Positions 31,123 to 37,134 of a DNA stretch of 37,134 nucleotides are shown here, one piece after another. This DNA is from Candidatus Angelobacter sp. Gp1-AA117 (GTDB lineage: Bacteria; Acidobacteriota; Terriglobia; Terriglobales; Acidobacteriaceae). The position numbers and the translations under genes are program-made. Each line of letters opens with the position of its first letter. The stretch's first letter is position 1. The stretch covers positions 1-37,134 of the forward strand of contig QHVI01000101.1 in the NCBI GenBank assembly GCA_003223515.1. The letters run 5' to 3'. Below the pieces are notes generated by a model. The model searched no databases. It was not told the DNA's origin and was given only the letters and a program-made list of their open reading frames with translations.

Positions 31123-32570
31123 CGCCAAAACGTTTCCTGATCGCTCTTGCGCTGCTTTCATCGTTCGTAACCGCACAAACAAAGAAATCCACCAAAACGG
31201 CTGACTTGCCCAGAGCAATCCACGAGTCAGCCATTATTGTTGATACTCACGCCGATACGCCCCAGCGCTTTCTCGACGAAAACTTCGACTTGGGCCAGAA
31301 CACTCCGGTTTCCGAAGGGCATATCGATCTAGACAAAATCAAGAAAGGCAATCTGGGCGCGGAGTTCTTTTCCATCTGGGTGGAGCCTGAATTCAAAGGC
31401 CACTATGCCAAACGCGCCCTGGATCTGATTGACAGCGTCTACCAGCAGGCTGCCCGGCATCCTGCCCAGATGACCATGGCATTCACCGCCAGCGACATCA
31501 TTCGCGCGCACCAGCAGCACAAATTTGCCGCGCTCATGGGGATTGAAGGCGGCCACGCCATCGAAAATGACATCCACCTGCTGCGCGACTTCTACAGGCT
31601 GGGCGTGCGCTATATGACCTTGACATGGTCCAACACCAACGAGTGGGCTGACTCCTCCGGCGACATCAAGAACCCCGACGTGCCGCACCACAAGGGCCTT
31701 ACTGATTTCGGCAAAGACGTGGTGCGCGAGATGAACCGGCTGGGCATGATGGTGGACATCTCCCACGTCTCCGACGATACCTTTTACCAGGCGGTGCTGG
31801 TAAGCCGCGCTCCGGTGATTGCATCGCACTCTTCTTCCCGCGAGCTGACCAAAGCGCCGCGCAACATGACCGATGACATGCTGCGCGCGGTGGCCCGCAA
31901 CGGCGGCGTGGTGATGGTGAACTTCTATTCGGCCTTCATCGACCAGCAGTATCTGGATGCATCGTCAGACCCGGAAAAGCTCAAACAGCGGGATGCGGAA
32001 GTGGCAGAGTATGTGAAATCTCATCCTCATGAGGATGGCAGCCCGGTCGGGTACAACGAATATGTAGCCATCGAGAAGAAGTGGGCAGCGCAGTTTCCGC
32101 GCCCGCCGTTGAAGTCGCTGATCGACCATATTGATCATATCGCCAAGGTCGCAGGGATCGACCACGTGGGCCTTGGCTCTGATTTTGACGGCGTGACCTC
32201 ACTGCCGCAGCAGATTGATTCCGTGGCCGACCTGCCCAGGATTACCCAGGCACTCTATGATCGCGGATACAACCGCCAGCAGATTCACAAGATCTTAGGC
32301 GGAAACCTGCTGCGCGTGCTGCGCGAAGTAGAGCGGGTAGCCAGGCAGATTCAGGCGGAGCACAAGGCTTCTGACGCGCTGAGCTTTGAAGATATCGAGC
32401 TGATGATTCACAACTACATGACCACGCCGCACCTGATCGATCAGATCAATGAGCATGGTGTCAGCTTCGATCTGACTTCCGAGCGCCGCGAGAAACTGAA
32501 GGGCGAATTTAAAGACCCACAGGACGCGGACAAGGTGATGGAGGCGATTACAAAGGCGGGAAGGAAATGA
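31119..32570 (+). CDS. Membrane dipeptidase family (M19) zinc peptidase, exported
   Basis: A 483-residue enzyme with signal peptide MTPKRFLIALALLSSFVTAQ and a short basic stretch (TKKSTK) behind it. M19 marks are IIVDTHADTP (HxD), the bridging Glu in ALMGIEGGHAIE, VDISHVSDDTFYQAV, PVIASHSSSRELTKAPRNMT (second His) and DHVGLGSDFDGV. The family hydrolyses dipeptides, including those with D-residues. Coupled to the DUF5715 gene by an ATGA overlap, so the two probably degrade muropeptides or scavenged peptides in sequence. A 23-bp perfect inverted repeat follows its stop. Confidence 0.93.
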   Translation: MTPKRFLIALALLSSFVTAQTKKSTKTADLPRAIHESAIIVDTHADTPQRFLDENFDLGQNTPVSEGHIDLDKIKKGNLGAEFFSIWVEPEFKGHYAKRALDLIDSVYQQAARHPAQMTMAFTASDIIRAHQQHKFAALMGIEGGHAIENDIHLLRDFYRLGVRYMTLTWSNTNEWADSSGDIKNPDVPHHKGLTDFGKDVVREMNRLGMMVDISHVSDDTFYQAVLVSRAPVIASHSSSRELTKAPRNMTDDMLRAVARNGGVVMVNFYSAFIDQQYLDASSDPEKLKQRDAEVAEYVKSHPHEDGSPVGYNEYVAIEKKWAAQFPRPPLKSLIDHIDHIAKVAGIDHVGLGSDFDGVTSLPQQIDSVADLPRITQALYDRGYNRQQIHKILGGNLLRVLREVERVARQIQAEHKASDALSFEDIELMIHNYMTTPHLIDQINEHGVSFDLTSERREKLKGEFKDPQDADKVMEAITKAGRK

Positions 32571-32571
32571 A

Positions 32572-32688
32572 ATGGGTAAATGGGTAATTTGGTAAATGGG
32601 TAAATGAAGATCGGCGAGAACCAATCAATTATCCACTTACCAAATTACCCATTTACCCAATTACCAAAATTACCCACTTACCCATTTC
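32572..32688. repeat. Inverted GGTAAAT arrays with a 23-bp perfect hairpin
   Basis: The arm at 32573-32595 is the exact reverse complement of 32637-32659, 23 bp with a 41-base loop. Both arms are made of GGGTAAAT, GGGTAATTT and GGTAA words. Further TTACCCA words continue to 32688. It begins 2 bases after the M19 stop codon and would act as a strong RNA hairpin there; 13691-13778 behind nadA is the same arrangement. Confidence 0.85.
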
Positions 32689-32752
32689 TCTGGTTTGACA
32701 CCATTACAGGCTCAATTTCTAATAGAACTTTTCACCTCGACGGGGAGACCTC

Positions 32753-33556
32753 ATGCTGCAACGTTCCTTGGCAATGATCTTTATCCTGACTCTGGCTGCA
32801 GCCGGCCAGACCACAACCAAGAAAAGCACAAAATCGCAGTCGTCATCCACGGCCACTAGCAGGAAGGGCACCGCAACAGCCGCAAGTTCGGGCAAGCATC
32901 CCACGGCCATTCTTCACACCACCGCGGGCGACATGAAATGCGAGTTGTTTCCCGACAAAGCGCCCAAGGCGGCTGCAAACTTCATCGGCCTGGCTTCGGG
33001 GACCAAGGACTGGACTGATCCGAATACCGGCAAGCTTGTTCATGGCAAGCCTTTGTATGATGGAACGATTTTTCACCGGGTCATCCCTGAATTCATGATC
33101 CAGGGCGGCGATCCTGCCGGAAGCGGCTCAGGCAATCCGGGCTATAAATTCGACGATGAACTGCATCCTGATCTGCTCTTCGGCAAACCCGGACGGCTGG
33201 CCATGGCCAATTCAGGCATCAACACCAACGGCTCTCAGTTCTTCATCACCGAAAAAGAAGTTCCCTTCCTGAATCCCTGCTACGCCGAAGCGGGCTGCAT
33301 GAATGGACAGCGTCCGAAAGGCAGCGGGTACACCATCTTTGGCCAGTGCGATGACCAGACCGTTGCACTGGTCAAGCAGATTGCCAGAATGCCGAAAAAC
33401 CCCCGCAACCCTGAGCGTCCGCTGGAGCCGGTGAAGATCAATCACATTGAGATTCAAAACGCCGGTGCGGCTGGCGCCATACCCAAGCCATCCGCAAAGA
33501 AAGGGACCATCAGCAAGAAGACAACAACCAAGAAATCCACGGCACCTAAGCAGTAG
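32753..33556 (+). CDS. Exported cyclophilin-type peptidyl-prolyl isomerase
   Basis: A 267-residue protein with signal peptide (MLQRSLAMIFILTLAAAGQ) and a Ser/Thr/Lys-rich spacer (residues about 20-43). A cyclophilin domain follows with IFHRVIPEFMIQGGDPAGSG (catalytic Arg, Phe, Gln), LAMANSGINTNGSQFFIT and YTIFGQC. An insert between FFIT and YTIFG contains LNPCYAEAGCMNGQRPKGSG, with two Cys that could form a disulfide. The C-terminus is a basic tail (KKGTISKKTTTKKSTAPK). It likely assists folding in the periplasm. GGGGAG precedes the ATG. A cytosolic paralogue follows 115 bp downstream. Confidence 0.93.
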   Translation: MLQRSLAMIFILTLAAAGQTTTKKSTKSQSSSTATSRKGTATAASSGKHPTAILHTTAGDMKCELFPDKAPKAAANFIGLASGTKDWTDPNTGKLVHGKPLYDGTIFHRVIPEFMIQGGDPAGSGSGNPGYKFDDELHPDLLFGKPGRLAMANSGINTNGSQFFITEKEVPFLNPCYAEAGCMNGQRPKGSGYTIFGQCDDQTVALVKQIARMPKNPRNPERPLEPVKINHIEIQNAGAAGAIPKPSAKKGTISKKTTTKKSTAPKQ

Positions 33557-33671
33557 TTTTTTGCGCTGAGCAACGCTGATGACGCTGAAAGATCAAAGAT
33601 CAAAGCCTTGACACAGATGCAACAGGTCAACACAGATAGATCAATGGATTAATAACAGGAAAGAGGAAATT

Positions 33672-34199
33672 ATGGCGCGCCAACCCGGTACTTATGCAAC
33701 GTTCAATACTTCAGAAGGAACAGTCGTCTGCCGCCTGTTTGAACAGGAAGCTCCCATCACCGTGAAGAACTTTATCGATCTTGCCGAAGGCAAGCGCGAC
33801 TGGAAAGACAACGTGAGCGGCAAGGGCGGCTCCGGCCCGCTCTACAGCGGGACCATCTTTCACCGCGTAATCCCCAAGTTCATGATCCAGGGCGGCGATC
33901 CCAGCGGCACAGGCACGGGCGGCCCCGGTTATAAATTCCAGGACGAAACCAAAGGCTCACCGCACAAGTTTGACAAGCCCGGCAAGCTGGCCATGGCGAA
34001 CTCGGGGCCGAATACCAACGGCTCGCAGTTCTTCATCACCGTTGCCGCCACACCGTGGCTCACCGGCAATCACACCATCTTTGGCGAGGTGGTCGAGGGG
34101 CAGGAGGTGGTGGACAAGATCTCCAACGTCGAGCGCAACCGGCAGGACCGTCCCTCGAAAGACGTCGTGCTACAATCCATCACCATCGAGCGGGTATAG
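33672..34199 (+). CDS. Cytosolic cyclophilin-type peptidyl-prolyl isomerase
   Basis: A 175-residue stand-alone cyclophilin without signal peptide, starting MARQPGTYATFNTSEGTVVC. The active-site blocks IFHRVIPKFMIQGGDPSGTG, LAMANSGPNTNGSQFFITVA and HTIFGEVVEGQEVVDKI are complete. It is a paralogue of the preceding exported enzyme, suggesting tandem duplication with division of labour between compartments. The start has AAGAGGAAA just upstream. The next gene starts 17 bp later, so they may share a transcript. Confidence 0.95.
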   Translation: MARQPGTYATFNTSEGTVVCRLFEQEAPITVKNFIDLAEGKRDWKDNVSGKGGSGPLYSGTIFHRVIPKFMIQGGDPSGTGTGGPGYKFQDETKGSPHKFDKPGKLAMANSGPNTNGSQFFITVAATPWLTGNHTIFGEVVEGQEVVDKISNVERNRQDRPSKDVVLQSITIERV

Positions 34200-34216
34200 G
34201 TCGATCGGCGGCGGGC

Positions 34217-34804
34217 GTGGATTCTCTCAAGGTTGCTATCTTTATCGTCGTCTTCGGACTCTTTCTGATTGTAGCCAAGAAGTTATTCAACAGCGAGATA
34301 CCGAATCCTGCGCATGTTCCGCCGCCTTACCCGGAGCCGCCGCAACCATCCCAGGAAGAACAAGCAAGCCAGGCGGGGCTGACCGGAAGTGAGATACCTT
34401 TTCCAATCTCCGTTCCACCACGAGTGCAGCGGGAAGACGGCACGTGGAACCGCCCTGAAGTCAGAAATTATTTTTTTGCCAAAACCGACTTGGTTCGCGG
34501 TCCGGAAGACCAGCAGGCATTCTGCGACGAGTTCACCATCCAATTCGAAATACCTGAAGATCATCAGAAATGGTTCGAGCAATACATGGTGGCCACCCCG
34601 GCAGGGCTGGACAAATTTCTCGCCACGCAAAAATCCAGAGCAGTGATGATGGAGCACCAGGTCATTCTGATTCCCAGGTGGGACCTCGGCGCAGTATTGC
34701 AGGCCATCCTAGATGACACGATGGAGACCTGGTCCCTGCCTGATGCGGCAGAACACGGCATTGTCATTGACAGTCCTCCGGAAATACCCGGCCACACGCC
34801 ATGA
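34217..34804 (+). CDS. Membrane-anchored hypothetical protein
   Basis: The 195-residue product starts at GTG 34217 with VDSLKVAIFIVVFGLFLIVA, one transmembrane segment followed by KK, so a bitopic protein or uncleaved signal anchor. A Pro-rich stretch (PPPYPEPPQPSQEEQ) leads to a soluble domain with VPPRVQREDGTWNRPEVRNY, QFEIPEDHQKWFEQYM and ends DSPPEIPGHTP. I do not recognise a family. It lies between a cyclophilin and a KdsC-like phosphatase gene with gaps of 17 and 25 bp, suggesting an operon. The ribosome binding site is weak (GGCGGCGG), so the exact start is less sure than the frame. Confidence 0.75.
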   Translation: MDSLKVAIFIVVFGLFLIVAKKLFNSEIPNPAHVPPPYPEPPQPSQEEQASQAGLTGSEIPFPISVPPRVQREDGTWNRPEVRNYFFAKTDLVRGPEDQQAFCDEFTIQFEIPEDHQKWFEQYMVATPAGLDKFLATQKSRAVMMEHQVILIPRWDLGAVLQAILDDTMETWSLPDAAEHGIVIDSPPEIPGHTP

Positions 34805-34829
34805 ACTGCTACCCTGCTAAAATTCCCTT

Positions 34830-35450
34830 GTGGCTCTTGATCGCGCAAAGAAAATAAAAATCATCTTGTTTGATGTGGATGGCGTTCTCACCGACGGAAC
34901 CTTGTGGTTCATCCCTGCGCCTGGCTCCGGTCAGCGCAGCACGGACGCGCAGGCCCAGCAGCATGCCGACTCGCCTGGCTACGGCATCGTGAGCCAGAAC
35001 ATGGTGGAAGTGAAAGGCTTCAACGCGCACGACGGCACAGCTATCTCGCTGGCTCACCTGGGCGGCCTGAAGGCGGGAATCGTGACCAAGCGCATTTCAG
35101 AAACCGTCGCCCTGCGCGCCCGTGACCTGCATCTGGATTTCGTCTTCCAGGGCGCGGCTAACAAGTCAGAGGTGCTGGACAAGGTTGTGGCGCAGAGCGG
35201 CGTCCGCGAGGATGAGGTCGCTTATGTGGGCGATGACGTAATCGATCTTCCCATCATGCTCCGCTGCGGCCTAGCTATTGCCGTGGCGAATGCGCGTCCA
35301 CAGGTGCTGGCGATTGCGCACTATCACACGCCATCGAAAGGCGGCGAAGGCGCAGCCCGCGATGCGGTGGAGTACATTCTCAAGGCGCAAGGGAAACTGC
35401 AAGAGGTGATCGAGGCGTATATCTATGCGCGAACTTCACTGTCTATTTAA
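34830..35450 (+). CDS. KdsC-like HAD phosphatase (Kdo-8-phosphate phosphatase type)
   Basis: The 206-residue protein begins, after a GTG start, with IKIILFDVDGVLTDGTLWFI, the HAD nucleophile motif DxDGVLTDG of the C0-type KdsC/YrbI family. It continues with FNAHDGTAISLAHLGGLKAGIVTKR (motif II region), HLDFVFQGAANKSEVLDKVV (motif III Lys) and VAYVGDDVIDLPIMLRCGLA (motif IV acids). KdsC frees Kdo from Kdo-8-phosphate for lipopolysaccharide. It is odd in having about 30 extra residues (PAPGSGQRSTDAQAQQHADS and onward) between the first strand and FNAHDG, where relatives have a short turn. KdsA, KdsB and KdsD are not nearby. Confidence 0.85.
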   Translation: MALDRAKKIKIILFDVDGVLTDGTLWFIPAPGSGQRSTDAQAQQHADSPGYGIVSQNMVEVKGFNAHDGTAISLAHLGGLKAGIVTKRISETVALRARDLHLDFVFQGAANKSEVLDKVVAQSGVREDEVAYVGDDVIDLPIMLRCGLAIAVANARPQVLAIAHYHTPSKGGEGAARDAVEYILKAQGKLQEVIEAYIYARTSLSI

Positions 35451-35568
35451 TTAATCCCGAAGCGAAGCGAGGGATCGCTATAGCCTTATTACGCTCGAAC
35501 TTAGAAAGCGAGGTGGAAATCTGACAGTTCGTAGCTATAAAACGTATGTTGCTTGCCATGCTTTTAAC

Positions 35569-35814
35569 ATGCCTCAGCGTTACATGTATGATCACGAAAT
35601 TGAAATTGTACGAGAAGCATGGAACAAGTGTGGCATACCCAAGCTGCCTAAGGGCATTATCCGGAAGATTCCCAGACTGCTCAGACCGCGGAACAAACAA
35701 GAGAACGAACAGAAGCATTCAGGAAATTCGAGCGACGCATTTTCAGCAGGAAACGTCCAAGAACCCAGGCAGCGAACAACAGAAGGAAATGGCCCAATGG
35801 TTCTTGATCGGTGA
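35569..35814 (+). CDS. Possible small basic protein, weak evidence
   Basis: An 81-codon frame starts MPQRYMYDHEIEIVREAWNK and continues CGIPKLPKGIIRKIPRLLRP, then a polar tail. The first half looks protein-like and basic. The frame is open further upstream to about 35453 without a better start, and no ribosome binding site is visible. Overlapping frames exist on both strands and the stretch is AT-richer than its surroundings. It could be a gene remnant. Confidence 0.3.
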   Translation: MPQRYMYDHEIEIVREAWNKCGIPKLPKGIIRKIPRLLRPRNKQENEQKHSGNSSDAFSAGNVQEPRQRTTEGNGPMVLDR

Positions 35815-35828
35815 ATCAGTTTTCATCT

Positions 35829-36827
35829 TCAAATGCGAAGAACCAGCTTCCCTCTCACATGCCCCTGCTCACTCACTGTGTGCGCTTCGGCGATTTCTTC
35901 CAGCGAATAAACTTTCTGAATGACCGGCTTTACTTTGCCTGCCTCAACTAAGGCGGTGAGCTTTTCCAGTTCCCCGCCCTGCGGCTTTACCATGAGCAGC
36001 GTCAGAAATTTTCCAGTAAGCAGGCCGCGCAGTGCCCAGCCTGCCACCTGGCTGCCGGTAGAGGCAAAGAAGCGCAGCTTGCCGGCAGGTTCTTTGGGTG
36101 AAGGCGGCACGAGGCTCACCAGGCGGCCTCCAGGTTTCAGCACGGAGAGCGAGCCGCCCCAAACAGATTTGCCCACGTTATCCAGTACGACATCATAGCC
36201 CGAGATTTTCTCCTCAAACCGCTCCTGCTCGTAATCGATGGGCAGGTCGGCGCCCAGTTCTCGCAGCAGGTCCTGGTTGCGTCCGCTGGCGGTGGCTGCT
36301 ACGTATGCGCCAAAGGCTTTGGCGGTCTGGATGGCAAAGCTGCCCACGCCTCCTGCGCCCGCGTGAATCAGCACACGGCTTCCGGCTTTGATTTTGCCGT
36401 ACTTCACCAGTCCCTGCCATGCGGAGACGGCGGCCACGGGCATGGCAGCCGCTTCCTCATGACTCAAATTCGCAGGCTTGCGCGCCACCGCCTTCTCCGG
36501 CGCCACGGCATATTCGGCGTAGGTGCCGCGATAGGTTTTGCCTACCCGGCCATCTTTGAACCCGTAGACTTCGTCGCCTGGCTTAAACAGTGTTACTGAA
36601 TTCCCCACCTTCTCCACCACGCCCGAAAAATCGCAGCCCAGGATGATGGGGAAGCGCAAATCCATCACCGGCCGCAGCAGCCCTTGGCGCAGCTTCCAGT
36701 CCAGCGGATTCACACTGGTGGCATGGATGCGCACCAGCACGCCATTCGGCCCAACCTGAGGCACAGGCACCTCTTCGACCTGCAGTACCTCAGGACCGCC
36801 GTAGGATTCGGTAAGGATGCATTTCAT
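35829..36827 (-). CDS. NAD(P)-dependent zinc-free alcohol dehydrogenase / quinone oxidoreductase
   Basis: A 332-residue MDR-superfamily reductase. It starts MKCILTESYGGPEVLQVEEV (ATG 36827), as usual for quinone oxidoreductases; an upstream ATG would add 51 unrelated residues. The GroES-like domain has VRIHATSVNPLDWKLRQGLL and ILGCDFSGVVEKVG. The Rossmann fold has VLIHAGAGGVGSFAIQTAKA. The structural zinc cysteines are absent. The C-terminus has KVKPVIQKVYSLEEIAEAH and RGKLVLRI. It resembles the reductases that use NADPH on quinones or enones, but the true substrate is unknown. It is convergent with the kdsC-like gene and has no clear Shine-Dalgarno. Confidence 0.92.
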   Translation of the reverse strand: MKCILTESYGGPEVLQVEEVPVPQVGPNGVLVRIHATSVNPLDWKLRQGLLRPVMDLRFPIILGCDFSGVVEKVGNSVTLFKPGDEVYGFKDGRVGKTYRGTYAEYAVAPEKAVARKPANLSHEEAAAMPVAAVSAWQGLVKYGKIKAGSRVLIHAGAGGVGSFAIQTAKAFGAYVAATASGRNQDLLRELGADLPIDYEQERFEEKISGYDVVLDNVGKSVWGGSLSVLKPGGRLVSLVPPSPKEPAGKLRFFASTGSQVAGWALRGLLTGKFLTLLMVKPQGGELEKLTALVEAGKVKPVIQKVYSLEEIAEAHTVSEQGHVRGKLVLRI

Positions 36828-37008
36828 AGCTGCTAGGAGTCTGTCGGAAATAAAAAATACAGTTTCGCATTTTCTAGCCAATGCGGAGGGTTTAAATTGC
36901 ATGGGGAATGAGAACGAGGGAAGTTGAGATTCTGCCTGGGCTCCTTTTCCGAGCCGCAAGGAGACTTCTTGGCAATTCATGCGAGAAAAAGCCTGCTGTC
37001 TTCGTTTT

Positions 37009-37134
37009 TTAAGTCATTTTGAATGCCCGTCCGGACCGGAAAAGCTTGAGAAGATTGTGGGTGAGGCAGATCAGTTTCCATTCCGCGCGCACCTTCTGCA
37101 ACCCACGCAACAGGAACCGACGGAACCCGCGCCA
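37009..37134 (-). CDS. C-terminal end of a transposase, IS1182-like (cut by window edge)
   Basis: Reading in from the right edge on the minus strand, 41 codons give WRGFRRFLLRGLQKVRAEWK followed by LICLTHNLLKLFRSG and a stop at 37009. The FRRFLLRGL-x-KV-x-x-EW-x-LIC-x-x-HNLLKL pattern is the end of DDE transposases of the IS1182 group. The rest of the element lies outside, so completeness cannot be judged. Confidence 0.7.
   Translation of the reverse strand, partial: WRGFRRFLLRGLQKVRAEWKLICLTHNLLKLFRSGRAFKMT

Noticed and set aside
1-37134. tRNA, rRNA and origin-like sequences
   Set aside because: I saw no cloverleaf with a GTTCGA-type T-loop, no rRNA segment and no DnaA-box cluster when reading either strand.

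Overview
This window looks like a chromosomal segment of an Acidobacteriota bacterium, probably class Terriglobia (Koribacter/Acidobacterium relatives). The strongest clue is a two-domain NAD+-I (nadA-motif) riboswitch directly upstream of nadA, a class described from Acidobacteria. Supporting clues are many secreted peptidases and cyclophilins, a divergent spread-out dcw cluster, and intergenic spaces filled with short dispersed repeats.

Layout. (1) 1-2550: an accessory, visibly AT-richer patch with the end of an outside gene plus its terminator, two broken small genes (one a frameshifted excisionase/MerR-type HTH with an operator-like palindrome at its start) and an OLD-family ATPase with a TOPRIM-like nuclease domain, a likely defence gene. 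(2) 2917-10343, minus strand: the cell division and peptidoglycan block murG-murC-ftsQ-ftsA-ftsZ, ending in a clear terminator. The genes are unusually far apart and every gap holds repeats. (3) 10598-12942: a small peptide with a double-glycine-type leader on the plus strand, convergent with a minus-strand pair made of a papain-like protease with six beta-propeller-like repeats and a chagasin-type inhibitor, separated by a strong hairpin. (4) 13198-18401: a DUF2203 protein, nadA with its riboswitch, a PilZ protein, a beta-hydroxyacid dehydrogenase and an acyl-CoA dehydrogenase. (5) 18670-25341, plus strand: a large unrecognised protein, a secreted M28 peptidase, a broken aldehyde dehydrogenase, an isopropylmalate/homocitrate-synthase-like enzyme and a small basic secreted protein. 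(6) 25424-30001: a 121-bp MITE-like element, a coupled M20 peptidase/amidohydrolase pair and an IS110-family insertion sequence whose 5' noncoding end probably encodes a bridge RNA. (7) 30418-37134: a secreted DUF5715 protein coupled to an M19 dipeptidase, two cyclophilins, a membrane-anchored unknown, a KdsC-like phosphatase, a quinone-oxidoreductase-like enzyme and the end of an IS1182-like transposase cut by the window edge.

Functionally the window mixes core envelope biogenesis (division, murein precursors, possibly Kdo), NAD synthesis under NAD+ control, peptide scavenging and periplasmic folding, with mobile and defence DNA at the edges. The least explained material is the modular repeat family between genes, the protease/inhibitor locus with its neighbouring leader-like peptide, and the OLD island. 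All functional calls come from reading the sequence; no database search was run.
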